Assembly: GCF_021353235.1 (NCBI RefSeq)
Contig: NZ_JAJTWT010000021.1
Location: 1-46,041, forward strand
Direction: 5' to 3'
Source of the DNA: Pelomonas caseinilytica
GTDB lineage: Bacteria > Pseudomonadota > Gammaproteobacteria > Burkholderiales > Burkholderiaceae_C
Length of the DNA stretch: 46,041 nt
In this document: piece by piece, positions 1-8,194 of the stretch
Layout: the number at the start of each line of letters is the position of its first letter
How positions within the stretch are numbered: the stretch's first letter is position 1
The notes under the pieces: generated by a model
Seen by the model: the letters and a program-made list of their open reading frames with translations, nothing else
Databases searched by the model: none
What the model was told of the DNA's origin: nothing
Position numbers and translations under genes: made by a program

Positions 1-175
1 CCGTTCTCGGCGCCAATGCTGCTCAATCGCGTCAGCCGCTGCCGAGCCCGTCATGAACGCGAACTGCTCGCCGGACTTGCCCCGTCAACGCGTTGCGCCG
101 AAATGGATTTTGCAGGTCTGACTTATTACCGGCAAACCCATTTCACCCATCACAGTCACAATTCTGCCGTTCCCA

Positions 176-457
176 ATGCAGGTGGCGCTCGTTGGCCACA
201 TTTTATTGAATACTCGTGGTGATCGACAGGTGCAACAGACGGCACCTCATGGGGAATTCTGGAAAGGTCTGAAGCCGTATCGAGGAAAGACAAAGACCAA
301 CGGACTCTCCGGTGGCAAAAGGAGGTTCTACGAGTGGGATCACACTCATGGCGATGTCGAGCAGTATGATTCCCAGGGAAGACATCTGGGAAGCGTCGAT
401 GCAGAGACGGGTGACCAAACCAAAGATGCAGTACCGGGTAGAAAGATTGATCTATGA
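176..457 (+). CDS. Colicin E3-type cytotoxic ribosomal RNase domain (orphan or 5'-truncated)
   Basis: The C-terminal half matches the cytotoxic RNase domain of colicin E3-like toxins, which cleave 16S rRNA in the ribosomal decoding centre. The core reads YEWDHTHGDVEQY, then RHLGSVDAETGDQTK and PGRKIDL. The Asp of EWD, the His of HTH, the Glu of DVE and the Arg of PGRK line up with the colicin E3 catalytic residues as I remember them. The first in-frame ATG is at 176. The frame is open from 122 but blocked by TGA at 119-121, so no delivery or receptor domain is attached. It is therefore a displaced toxin tip or a degraded 3' end of a larger toxin. The stop overlaps the next gene's start (ATGA), the usual toxin-immunity arrangement. 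The domain call is fairly sure; the true start and activity are not. Confidence 0.7.
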   Translation: MQVALVGHILLNTRGDRQVQQTAPHGEFWKGLKPYRGKTKTNGLSGGKRRFYEWDHTHGDVEQYDSQGRHLGSVDAETGDQTKDAVPGRKIDL

Positions 458-738
458 GCAAGTCGATTCATTGTTGTGCCGATATGCACGAGGCACTGGC
501 TACGGAAAATAGCGCCTTGCGTTTCGTGCCCAAGTTCAGAGAATACGGAATAGCGGTCGTGGATGGCGGCAGCAGCTTTATTGAGATCCATTACTGTCCC
601 TGGTGTGGAAAAAGGCTTCCAGAGTCGTTGCGATCTACCTGGTTCCAACGACTGGAGGAAGAAGGTGTTGATCCCTTCGGAGATGATGTCCCGGAGAGAT
701 ATTTGGACGGTCGGTGGTACGACTGGTCAATGAGCTAA
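454..738 (+). CDS. DUF6980-like protein, likely immunity protein for the E3-type toxin
   Basis: A small acidic 94-aa protein containing HCCADM near the start, YGIAVVDGGSS in the middle, and an HYCPWCGKRLP knuckle followed by LRSTWFQRLEEEGVDPF. This pattern matches a family of small cytosolic proteins (DUF6980 as I recall) often found next to toxin domains. The paired cysteines suggest a metal site. Its ATG overlaps the toxin stop by four bases, so the two are translationally coupled. Function as immunity is inferred from that position and not from a recognised inhibitor fold. Confidence 0.7.
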   Translation: MSKSIHCCADMHEALATENSALRFVPKFREYGIAVVDGGSSFIEIHYCPWCGKRLPESLRSTWFQRLEEEGVDPFGDDVPERYLDGRWYDWSMS

Positions 739-761
739 TGCGAGCGGTCGAGCCAGCGGCT

Positions 762-1061
762 TCAACTTCGACGAGCCCGTCCGAATTTCTGTGTGCAAGG
801 CCTTGAATAGCCTGCCCGTATATAGAACGCTGCACAGGTGTTCTCCAGAAAGAGCCTGCGGGGCGAGCGCCAGGGATGGCCATCGGGCACCTCGGCGAGG
901 AGCCTGGCCACCTGAGACGGCACCAAGCTAAAGGGCCGAGTCGCAAACAGGCCGAGCTGGTGTAATACGGTGGAATTGCCCATGCGAGATCGGTGGATCA
1001 GTCGCGATACCACCGAACTGAAGTGCTCGTCGGACGTAGGCGTCGGAAGGAAGGCCAGCAT
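762..1061 (-). pseudogene. TniQ/TnsD-like N-terminal fragment of a Tn7-like transposon
   Basis: Reading leftward, the peptide opens MLAFLPTPTSDEHFSSVVSR and continues with LIHRSRMGNSTVLHQLGLF. This resembles the start of TniQ/TnsD target-selection proteins (LP-PTP-DE-hhSxhxRhhxxSG pattern). Only about 100 residues remain before a stop, whereas the family is several hundred residues long, and no zinc-finger region follows. It lies directly after a TnsA-like fragment in a different frame, so this is probably transposon debris left by an internal deletion. The call rests on remembered family patterns and needs a profile search. Confidence 0.5.
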
Positions 1062-1222
1062 GGGAGATGCTCAGCCCAACAGCTGTGCGTCATCCATGAC
1101 CGTCCGTGAGACGCAACGTCGCGCACGAAGACCCAAGGCTTGTGCTGATCGCCGTCGCCTTGGCCGAATCCGGCACGGATGGCGGCCTCGACTTGCTTGT
1201 CAGAAGGGTTGCGGTTCTTCAT
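998..1222 (-). pseudogene. TnsA-like endonuclease N-terminal fragment
   Basis: The first ~41 residues (MKNRNPSDKQVEAAIRAGFG, then QGDGDQHKPWVFVRDVASHG, then RS) match the N-terminus of TnsA-type transposase endonuclease subunits, where a Lys/Gln-rich helix is followed by a PW-hxhxDVPSxGRS motif. After about position 1099 the reading frame no longer looks like TnsA, and the DNA becomes the start of the TniQ-like fragment in another frame. The nuclease core is therefore missing. Only the first ~125 bases from 1222 leftward should be regarded as tnsA-derived. Confidence 0.5.
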
Positions 1223-1541
1223 AGCCGCCTGAGCCAGTGGGACATGGGCGCTGCATCAGGCGGTACAATGAAGCTCTGATCGGGGCTTGCCGGCTAGGCA
1301 CGCCTCTTGAAGCTTGGCTTCCCAGATCGCTTCTGTGCTGTGCTGAAGGCTGCCTAGGACGAAAAGTTTTTAGTCGCTCGGCGGCAAGAGTTCAATCGCA
1401 GTAGAAGCGTTGAGTCGCCTTGAAACCTGTAAAGGAGCCCGACGCCAATGGGACAAAGTCTTTTGTTCTGCGTTCGGTTTTTGGACAGAATTTTTCATCC
1501 GGGGCAGAATTAATTCCCCCGGGACATTCCGGACGAGCGTC
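1223..1541. other. Non-coding stretch between the tnsA fragment and ssb
   Basis: No convincing gene is present. The stretch carries three similar AT-rich blocks starting GGAC: GGACGAAAAGTTTTTAGTC near 1358, GGACAAAGTCTTTTGTTC near 1451 and GGACAGAATTTTTCATCC near 1483. Because it sits upstream of a tnsA fragment, where a Tn7-like transposon end would lie, these could be degenerate TnsB-binding repeats. They could equally be chance AT-rich promoter sequence for ssb. No CTGT-N8-ACAG LexA box was found here. Confidence 0.3.
1481..1510 (+). promoter_or_regulatory. Weak candidate ssb promoter
   Basis: A TTGGAC box (1481-1486) and a CAGAAT box (1505-1510) are 18 bases apart and about 30 bases upstream of the ssb start codon. 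Each matches only part of the sigma-70 consensus, so this is a weak prediction based on position. Confidence 0.25.
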
Positions 1542-2069
1542 ATGGCCAGCGTCAACAAAGTCATCCTCATCGGCAACCTCGGCCGCGACCCCGAGGTCCG
1601 TTACAACCCCAATGGCGGCGCCTGGTGCACGATCAGCCTGGCCACCACCCGCAACTGGAAGAACCGCGAGACCGGCGAGCGCCAGGAAGAGACCGAGTGG
1701 CACCGCGTCGTCTTCAACGACCGCCTGGCCGAGATCGCCGGCGAATACCTGAAGAAGGGCCGCCCGGTCTACGTCGAAGGCCGCCTCAAGACCCGCAAGT
1801 GGCAGGACAAGGAAGGCCGCGACACCTACACCACCGAAATCATCGCCGACCAGATGCAGCTGCTGGGCAGCCGTGAAGGCATGGGTGGCGGCGACGAAGG
1901 CGGCGGTGGCGGCAGCTATGGCCGCGGTGGCGACGACATGGGTGGCGGCGCCAGCCGCCCCGCAGCCCGGCCGGCCGCCGCACGCCCGGCCGCGGCCCCG
2001 CGCGCGCCCGCCCCGGCGCCCAAGGCGGCCACCGGCTTCGACGACATGGACGACGACATTCCGTTCTAG
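1542..2069 (+). CDS. ssb: Single-stranded DNA-binding protein SSB
   Basis: Essential cytosolic protein that coats single-stranded DNA during replication, repair and recombination and recruits partners through its C-terminal tip. The 175-aa product opens [20 protein letters not shown], typical of proteobacterial SSB. The OB fold occupies about residues 1-110, with the [20 protein letters not shown] and [10 protein letters not shown] segments. A Gly-rich then Ala/Pro/Arg-rich linker follows, ending in the acidic tip DDMDDDIPF that partner proteins bind. The ATG at 1542 was chosen because homology begins exactly there; the upstream in-frame extension to 1410 is not SSB-like. It has its own terminator and is the one clear core gene at this end, so it marks the chromosome side of the island junction. 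Confidence 0.96.
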   Translation: MASVNKVILIGNLGRDPEVRYNPNGGAWCTISLATTRNWKNRETGERQEETEWHRVVFNDRLAEIAGEYLKKGRPVYVEGRLKTRKWQDKEGRDTYTTEIIADQMQLLGSREGMGGGDEGGGGGSYGRGGDDMGGGASRPAARPAAARPAAAPRAPAPAPKAATGFDDMDDDIPF

Positions 2070-2099
2070 AAAACACCTCTCTCTTAGTTGTCAACATCG

Positions 2100-2130
2100 G
2101 GCCCGCAGCCCAATAGCTGCGGGCCTTTTT
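2100..2130 (+). terminator. Rho-independent terminator of ssb
   Basis: A perfect 10-bp stem (GGCCCGCAGC / GCTGCGGGCC) with a 6-base loop is followed by five T residues. It starts 31 bases after the ssb stop codon. It also insulates ssb from the recombinase operon that starts just beyond. Confidence 0.9.
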
Positions 2131-2132
2131 CG

Positions 2133-2145
2133 TTGTTTACATCGC
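2133..2145 (+). repeat. Proposed left-end inverted repeat of the island
   Basis: TTGTTTACATCGC starts directly after the ssb terminator T-run. It is repeated in inverted orientation at 44566-44578. A similar sequence, TTGTCAACATCGG, lies just outside at 2088-2100, and GTAAACAA recurs at 2193-2200 inside the first recombinase gene. Identified by eye; recombinase binding is inferred. Confidence 0.45.
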
Positions 2146-2185
2146 CTTCCTTGTTCGGTGTTGGGGCTGGGTATCGTCCACCCCC

Positions 2186-3466
2186 ATGGTGCGTAAACAA
2201 GAAAACCCATACCTGATCCGCAAAGTGGTGCTCGCTTCAGGCGAGCGCTTTCCGGTGCTTCTCGAGCGGGCTACAGGACTGCCGCTCTACAAGCCGACGC
2301 TGTACGCGTTGACCCGGCTTCGGACGAAGAACCGCGCGAGTGAAACGATCGGCCAATGCAGCCTGGCCATCATTGTCCTGATGCGCTTCTTGAACGACCA
2401 CCGGATCGATCTTGACGAGCGAATGGCTAGTGGACGGCTGTTCACTCTCTCAGAAATCGAAACGCTCGTTCGGTACTGCCGTACGTTGGTGTGCGATCTG
2501 GAGCAATTGAAGCCGAAACCGCCGCCGACTCGCGCTTCGAAAGTTTCTTCACTTGAACGCGCTCGGATGCGGAAACGAGGAAGGGCAACTACTCGTGAGC
2601 TGACGACCGGCAGTGCTGGAACCAGAGGTCTCTATATCGCCAATTACCTGCAATGGCTGGTGGAGTTGAGGGCCACCGATGCAATTGTGAAACCGCATCC
2701 AGAACTGGCCGCCGCCGCCGCATTATCTATTGGGGCGTTGCGTGAACACCTGCCCTCGAAGCATGGGCATTCGACTTCCAATCGCAAAGGATTCACCAAA
2801 GCTACGCGAGAACGGATTCTCGAAGTAGTATCACCCAGCTCCCAAGAAAATCCTTGGCCCGAACGGCATTGTAAATATCGGAACGAGTTAATTGTTAAAT
2901 GGCTTCTGCACTTGGGCATCCGCCGTGGCGAATTTCTTGGAATTCGAATCAGCGACGTTGATTTCCAGCGGAATGAAGTAACCATTCACCGTCGCGCCGA
3001 TGACGTAGAGTACCCAAAGGCCGACGAGCCAAATACTAAAACTTACGCTCGACTTCTGCCGCTTTCGGACGAGATGGCTTCTTTGGCGCGCAACTATATC
3101 CTTAAGCATCGGAGTCAAATAAAAGGCGCTAGAAAACACAAGTACCTTCTCGTTGCCAGCAACACTGGAGACCCGTTAGGAAAATCGGCGTTCGCCAAAA
3201 TATTTATCGGGATTAAAAAGAAGCTGAATAGCGAGGCGAAAGTCCACGCGCACTTGTTTCGGCACACTTGGAACGATGATTTTTCAGAGCAAATGGATCG
3301 CGAGAAGATTCCGGAAGACCGCGAACGTAAGGTGCGTTCGGTGCTGATGGGCTGGTCTCCAACGTCAGGAACTGCCGCGACCTATACGAAGCGTCACGTC
3401 GAGAAAAAAGCCCGCGAAGCAAGTTTGGCAATGCAGAGAAAGTATGTGAAGGAAAAGAAGCAATGA
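2186..3466 (+). CDS. Tyrosine recombinase, first of three (TnpA-like position)
   Basis: A 426-aa site-specific recombinase. The C-terminal catalytic domain shows the first Arg in LGIRRGEFLGIRISDVDF, the HxxR box in HAHLFRHTWNDDF, and a late Tyr in SGTAATYTKRHVEKK. At the usual GH position it has MGWSP, with Trp replacing the second His, as in some family members. The N-terminal ~200 residues form an arm/core-binding region. ATG at 2186 lies about 53 bases after the ssb terminator, with GTG at 2189 as an alternative. The stop overlaps the next gene (ATGA), so three recombinases are translated as one unit. Base composition is visibly more AT-rich than in the defence genes. The three enzymes together probably excise and integrate the island. 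Confidence 0.88.
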   Translation: MVRKQENPYLIRKVVLASGERFPVLLERATGLPLYKPTLYALTRLRTKNRASETIGQCSLAIIVLMRFLNDHRIDLDERMASGRLFTLSEIETLVRYCRTLVCDLEQLKPKPPPTRASKVSSLERARMRKRGRATTRELTTGSAGTRGLYIANYLQWLVELRATDAIVKPHPELAAAAALSIGALREHLPSKHGHSTSNRKGFTKATRERILEVVSPSSQENPWPERHCKYRNELIVKWLLHLGIRRGEFLGIRISDVDFQRNEVTIHRRADDVEYPKADEPNTKTYARLLPLSDEMASLARNYILKHRSQIKGARKHKYLLVASNTGDPLGKSAFAKIFIGIKKKLNSEAKVHAHLFRHTWNDDFSEQMDREKIPEDRERKVRSVLMGWSPTSGTAATYTKRHVEKKAREASLAMQRKYVKEKKQ

Positions 3467-5016
3467 GCAGCCCAGCAGTCATTAAATCGCCTGCGCCCCT
3501 GGATCTGCTTCAGTTACCGGCGACGGTAACAACGAGAGACGGAGCCACATTTGACCCGCGCTTAGATCTATGGTCATACCGGGAAGCCCTGCAAAATGTT
3601 TATATCGACATACAACGTTCGATCGCAGACTTCGCGCCGGATCTCGTCCTTCCTGCGAAAAAGGCACTGATCTGGTATGCAATGAACCGATCCCCAGGGC
3701 ATTTCAGCACGATGCATTCGAGGCTCGCCCATTTCCTCAAATTTCGGTCATCGCTTCCTGATGTTGGGACCGAGATTCGCTCGACGGACATCATCAACTA
3801 CAAAGCGTGGCTACCCGAAAACCAAGCGTGGTATCTCTCCTCTCTGTCCGGATTTTTAAAGCGGTGGCATCGCCTGGGATATCGTGGCGTCCACGAAGAC
3901 GTTGTGCGTCTATTGGACTCGCTAACGCTTTCCGGAGTTAGAAAAGGCGCGGCTGTTTCATCAATGGATCCGCTTAAGGGACCGCTCACGAATGTGGAGG
4001 TCGAAGCGGTCCAAGATGCAATACATGCAGCCTATGCAGATGGAACGATGGACGAGCGAGATTATCTTCTGTCTATTCTTTTCATGGCGCTGGGATGCAG
4101 GTCGATTCAATTCGCTTCTCTCAAAGTCTGCGACCTACGGCTTGAGGCGACAGATCAAGGTGACCAAGCCTACTTTCTTTCGATCCCAAGGGCTAAACAA
4201 CGCGGGCAAATGTCTCGCACGCTTTTTAAAGAAAGGGCATTAACACCGCAGTTGGGCTCGGCCCTATACGAATATGCCGACCGAGTTCGTCAGGAATATT
4301 CAGAACTGTTGACCGACCCCAGCCAGGCACCACTCTTTCCGCAAAAGAGAGCTAAACAGTGCCCTGCAGGATTCGAATATCACATGACAGCCGCCTCTTT
4401 AGGAGACGCGCTTACCGCAGCCCTATCAAAGCTGGGCGTTATCTCTGAGCGCACCGGTGAAGAATTGAATATCTCACCGGTTCGCTTCCGCAGAACTCTT
4501 GGCACCCGCGCAGCACAGGAAGGCCACGGAGAGTTAGTTATAGCAGAACTGTTAGATCACAACGATACTCAAAATGTTGGTGTCTACACTGCCTCGACGC
4601 CCGAAATAGCCAACCGCATTGATCGCGCAATTGCGATGACCATGGCGCCCTTGGCTCAGGCATTTAAAGGCATTGTCATTCGAGATGAGTCACAAGCGAC
4701 GCGGCATGGGGACAGTTCAAGTCGGATTGTTGACCTCCGGATCGATCGATCCGCGTCACCTATGGGATCTTGCGGACAATATTCATTCTGCGCATTCAAT
4801 GCCCCTGTCGCTTGCTACACCTGCTCTAGCTTTGAGCCTTGGTTAGACGGGCCGCACGAGGCTGTGCTTAACCATCTGATTGAAAGAAGAGAACAGTTGC
4901 TTGCAACGACAGACCAACGTTTGGCTTCGGTTAATGACCGTACGATATACGCAGTAGCAGAAGTTATTCAATTGTGCGAGGCATTTAGGGCTTCTGAAGT
5001 GGGAGCGCATGAGTAA
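3463..5016 (+). CDS. Tyrosine recombinase, second of three, with Cys-rich tail
   Basis: A 517-aa recombinase overlapping its neighbours on both sides. Catalytic elements visible are the first Arg in FMALGCRSIQFASLKVCDLR, the second Arg in SPVRFRRTLGTRA, a His in ELLDHNDTQNVG, and the Tyr in GVYTAS. The HxxR box reads VRFR, so the usual first His is replaced; the enzyme may be impaired or depend on its partners. After the catalytic core comes a Cys-rich segment (GSCGQYSFCAF, then ACYTCSSFEPWLDGPHEAV) that looks like a small metal-binding module for DNA or protein contact. Similar tails occur in recombinases of this trio type. Its start overlaps the upstream stop by four bases. Confidence 0.85.
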   Translation: MSSPAVIKSPAPLDLLQLPATVTTRDGATFDPRLDLWSYREALQNVYIDIQRSIADFAPDLVLPAKKALIWYAMNRSPGHFSTMHSRLAHFLKFRSSLPDVGTEIRSTDIINYKAWLPENQAWYLSSLSGFLKRWHRLGYRGVHEDVVRLLDSLTLSGVRKGAAVSSMDPLKGPLTNVEVEAVQDAIHAAYADGTMDERDYLLSILFMALGCRSIQFASLKVCDLRLEATDQGDQAYFLSIPRAKQRGQMSRTLFKERALTPQLGSALYEYADRVRQEYSELLTDPSQAPLFPQKRAKQCPAGFEYHMTAASLGDALTAALSKLGVISERTGEELNISPVRFRRTLGTRAAQEGHGELVIAELLDHNDTQNVGVYTASTPEIANRIDRAIAMTMAPLAQAFKGIVIRDESQATRHGDSSSRIVDLRIDRSASPMGSCGQYSFCAFNAPVACYTCSSFEPWLDGPHEAVLNHLIERREQLLATTDQRLASVNDRTIYAVAEVIQLCEAFRASEVGAHE

Positions 5017-7093
5017 CATCGTTCAATTCATTCCCCGCGCCGACCTAGATGCGCTCACGAATCTCAATGCGTTTATCGCGGTGTGCAAAGACAAACTGAC
5101 GGTATTTGGCGCGAGTTTGCCTTTTGAAAGCAACAGTTGGGTGGTTACCGAGGACATCAACTTGAAGGGCAAAAGTTCGGCTGTTCGACTGGTCTTCAGT
5201 TCTTGGTCGACTGTCGAGGATAAAGAACCGCAGCCGATGAAGGAACCCTTTCTGTCTTTTGCCAAGAGCTATATTCGTTATCAGCACTCGCTTAGGCCGA
5301 CGAAGGCAGTAGGCCCCAGACTAGCGGCGTTACGCGCATTAGAAGCAGCGCTCGCTGAATTCTCCCCCGTACCGAACGCCGCATTGGTCACACACCAAGT
5401 GCTAGATCGTGCCGCGCAACTCATTGCATCGAAGTTCACGCCAGCAGTTGCCTATCGCGTAGGTGGGCAACTGCAGATGGTGTCAGATCTGCTCGTGGAC
5501 CACCGCTCAGTTGCGGTCCTAAGCAAATGGCTGAACCCAATATCAAGGCCACTAGAAAACGGTGCACGCGTTGGCAAAGAGTTTGATGAGAAACGGCAGC
5601 AGAAGTTGCCATCGCCGGTAGCACTTGACGCGCTAGCTCGTGCGTTCCACGCGGCAGTCGAAGCACAAGATGTCGTCGTTACGTCAGTTGCCGCCATTCT
5701 TTGTTCAGCGCCAGACCGCATACATGAAGTGCTGCTGCTGCCTGAAAACTGCGAGGTGTTGAGCCCCAACCCCACCACCAACGAACAGGAGTACGGACTC
5801 CGCTGGCACCCGGGTAAAGGTGCCGATCCCATGGTCAAGTGGGTGGTCCGGGCGATGGCAGACGTTGTTAGGAAGGCCGTCTCGCAACTGAGGCAGATTT
5901 CTGCGCCAGCACGGGAGATCGCCCGCTGGTACGAAAGCCACCCGAAGCGCATGTTTCTTCCGCCGTCATTGGAGCACCTTCGGCAGCAAGAGCGCATCAC
6001 GTTGTCAGATTTGGCTCAAGCACTCTTTGCCGAGGGCGGCTCAGTCCGATCTGCGCGAACTTGGCTGATTGAAAAAGATATTGAGTACTCCGGTCCGAGG
6101 GGTCAGCAGACTGTCGCTTTTGACGATGTCGAGAAAGCCGTTGTCGCTATGCTTCCCGCCGGTTTTCCTGTGGCAGACAGTGAACTGGACTTGAAATACA
6201 GCGACATGCTCTGTGTCGTCCGCAGAAACACTCTACATAGCGAGCGCGGCGTATATCACGGCGCGATTGAGAAGGTAACGCAAGGCCAAATCTACGACAA
6301 ATTGGCTGGCAGCGCCGCAAAGATGGACTGGACAATTTTTGCCCGCCTAGGATTTTACGAGGACGATGGAAGCGTCGTTCGAATTACTAGCCACCAATTT
6401 AGGCATTATCTAAACACGCTCGCGCAAATGGGCGGGCTGAGCCAGCTTGATATTGCGAAGTGGTCCGGAAGAAGGCATATCAGCCAGAACAACGGATACG
6501 ACCACGAATCAAGCCGCGATGTCGTAGAGTACGTTCGAAAGATGTCGAATTCCGAGCACCAATCAGTTGGACCGCTCGCGCGTCTAAAAGGTGTAACGCT
6601 CATCCCTCGCGACGAATTTGCGCGACTGAAAATTCCGACCGCTCATACCACGGAATTTGGATATTGCGTGCATGATTTTACGATGACGCCTTGCCAGATT
6701 CATCTTGACTGCATGAATTGCGATGAGCAGGTCTGTATTAAGGGTGATCGCATCCGGGAGGAAAACTTGCGTCGCCAACGGGAGGAAACGCGGCAGTTGC
6801 TTGTGGCCGCCGTGGAAGGCCGGTCTGAAGGTTACGCGGGAACTGATCGCTGGATAACGCACCAGACGCGGACCCTCAAACGCATGGACCAACTGTGCGA
6901 GATCCTTGATGATCCTCGTGTACCCGTCGGCGCAGTGATCCAACCTTCGGGCGTCGTGCCGGCTTCACGCATCGAGCAGGCAGCGCAGAAGCGGTTGGCC
7001 GGCCAACGCGATCCGAGAACCAAAGGAGCCCGCCAGCGCCTTACCGAAAGTATGTCGACTCCAAGGTTGGGGCGTCAGGAAGGGAGCGCGTGA
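5009..7093 (+). CDS. Tyrosine recombinase, third and largest of three, with Cys-rich region
   Basis: A 694-aa recombinase whose start overlaps the preceding gene by eight bases. The first catalytic Arg is in LCSAPDRIHEVLLLP, the HxxR box is ITSHQFRHYLNTLAQMGG, and the Tyr is in GRRHISQNNGYDHES. After the catalytic domain is a Cys-rich segment (YCVHDFTMTPCQIHLDC, then MNCDEQVC) resembling a zinc knuckle, then a charged helical tail. The long insertion between the Arg and His boxes makes it much bigger than a simple integrase, comparable to TnpB of Tn554. The gene overlaps the start of the small partner gene. Confidence 0.85.
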   Translation: MSNIVQFIPRADLDALTNLNAFIAVCKDKLTVFGASLPFESNSWVVTEDINLKGKSSAVRLVFSSWSTVEDKEPQPMKEPFLSFAKSYIRYQHSLRPTKAVGPRLAALRALEAALAEFSPVPNAALVTHQVLDRAAQLIASKFTPAVAYRVGGQLQMVSDLLVDHRSVAVLSKWLNPISRPLENGARVGKEFDEKRQQKLPSPVALDALARAFHAAVEAQDVVVTSVAAILCSAPDRIHEVLLLPENCEVLSPNPTTNEQEYGLRWHPGKGADPMVKWVVRAMADVVRKAVSQLRQISAPAREIARWYESHPKRMFLPPSLEHLRQQERITLSDLAQALFAEGGSVRSARTWLIEKDIEYSGPRGQQTVAFDDVEKAVVAMLPAGFPVADSELDLKYSDMLCVVRRNTLHSERGVYHGAIEKVTQGQIYDKLAGSAAKMDWTIFARLGFYEDDGSVVRITSHQFRHYLNTLAQMGGLSQLDIAKWSGRRHISQNNGYDHESSRDVVEYVRKMSNSEHQSVGPLARLKGVTLIPRDEFARLKIPTAHTTEFGYCVHDFTMTPCQIHLDCMNCDEQVCIKGDRIREENLRRQREETRQLLVAAVEGRSEGYAGTDRWITHQTRTLKRMDQLCEILDDPRVPVGAVIQPSGVVPASRIEQAAQKRLAGQRDPRTKGARQRLTESMSTPRLGRQEGSA

Positions 7094-7536
7094 TGGCCCG
7101 AGCCAGAAATCTGCGCGACAGTGACATTGAGATGATCGTGACCCTCCTTGACGGTTGGGTCGGCCCACTTACTTGGAACGCATTGATCGACGAAGTCGAG
7201 CGCCGTCTGCACGTGCGATACGTGAGACAGGCCCTGCACAAGCATGTGCGGATAGCCGACGCTTTCAGAGAACGACAAGGTGCTCTGCGCGAGGACGACG
7301 GCCCCGCCCCTGAAGTCCCTAGTTCACCTGAAATACAGACAATCGCCCGCTTGGAGGCAGAGAACGATCGGCTTAAGGCTGAGAACCAGAGATTGCTCGA
7401 GCAGTTCCTAGTCTGGGCTTACAACGCGAACAGCAGTGGCATCTCCGAGGAGGTCCTCAGTCGGCCATTGCCGGTAGTAAATAGAGGACGTTCAGACGGT
7501 GAGAAGACCGGTGAAGCACTAAAAAGGGTCAAGTAG
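7090..7536 (+). CDS. Small coiled-coil partner of the recombinase trio (TnpC-like position)
   Basis: A 148-aa protein (GTG at 7090, or ATG at 7093) overlapping the third recombinase stop. Its N-terminal ~80 residues look like a helical DNA-binding region (LTWNALIDEVERRLHVRYVR, then QALHKHVRI). A heptad-like coiled coil follows (IARLEAENDRLKAENQRLLE). This matches the short fourth gene that accompanies Tn554-type recombinase trios and is thought to control direction or efficiency. No enzymatic motif is visible. It closes the operon; the next gene begins about 90 bases further on. Confidence 0.6.
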   Translation: MMARARNLRDSDIEMIVTLLDGWVGPLTWNALIDEVERRLHVRYVRQALHKHVRIADAFRERQGALREDDGPAPEVPSSPEIQTIARLEAENDRLKAENQRLLEQFLVWAYNANSSGISEEVLSRPLPVVNRGRSDGEKTGEALKRVK

Positions 7537-7628
7537 CACTCGGGCTGGTATCGGTCCAGGTGGACTGCGCGTCCGATGGCGGCGCCCGGCCGCTAGTCAA
7601 GATCAAGAGCAAGTGAGCGGTGCAGCGT

Positions 7629-8159
7629 ATGTGTGATCCTGAAGCCTTGGCAGCAAACTGGGGCGCTTGCGACGGCTGGCAGCCAGAGAAGGGGCCGCGC
7701 AGCCCTTGGAAGACGCGCTACTTCCTGGATACCGAGTTCACCGACTTCGAGTCGTTCCAACTCATCAGCGTGGCCATCGTGGGCGAGGATGGGCGCGAGT
7801 TCTACGCTGAGCGGACCGACTTTGAAGTGGCGCAGTGCAGCACCTTCACTTGCGAGGTCGTGCTTCCCCTGCTCGGGCGCTTGCCCGGGCGTGCGATGCC
7901 GTCTGATCAACTGCGCGAAGAGTTGCGGGCGTGGCTGCTTGCTACACCACGCAAGCCCAAGCCCGTGCTGTGCTACGACTTCGAGGGGGACGTCTATCTG
8001 GTTGAGCGGCTGCTTGGCGGTGCGCTGCCAAGCGGCTGGAAGCTAGAGAACATCGAGCAAAAGATCGACGAGGCCCGTCGAACTGCTTTCCTGACACAAC
8101 AGGGGGGCGAGCACCACGCTCTACAGGACGCGCGGGCCAACGCCCGTGCCTTTCTCTGA
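7629..8159 (+). CDS. DEDD-type 3'-5' exonuclease/exoribonuclease
   Basis: A compact ~176-aa RNase-H-fold nuclease. The first motif, RYFLDTEFTDF, supplies Asp and Glu; a second Asp is in VLCYDFEGDVYLVERLL; the last motif, HHALQDARANARAF, supplies the His and final Asp. This arrangement is typical of DEDDh enzymes and closest to the Rv2179c-like exoribonuclease family. It would act in the cytosol on short RNA or DNA 3' ends. ATG 7629 was preferred over in-frame GTG 7620 because homology begins shortly after; neither has a strong ribosome-binding site. It stands alone between the recombinase operon and the H-NS gene, so its role in the island is unclear. Confidence 0.78.
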   Translation: MCDPEALAANWGACDGWQPEKGPRSPWKTRYFLDTEFTDFESFQLISVAIVGEDGREFYAERTDFEVAQCSTFTCEVVLPLLGRLPGRAMPSDQLREELRAWLLATPRKPKPVLCYDFEGDVYLVERLLGGALPSGWKLENIEQKIDEARRTAFLTQQGGEHHALQDARANARAFL

Positions 8160-8194
8160 TGGCGTTTCGGACATGATTACCCGCAACTGATGCG

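Noticed and set aside
16..222. 68-codon open frame at the window start
   Set aside because: It overlaps the toxin frame, lacks a ribosome-binding site and has no recognisable similarity.
1223..1541. LexA box upstream of ssb
   Set aside because: ssb is often SOS-linked, but no CTGT-N8-ACAG was found; CTGTGCTGTGCTGAAG near 1333 lacks the second half.
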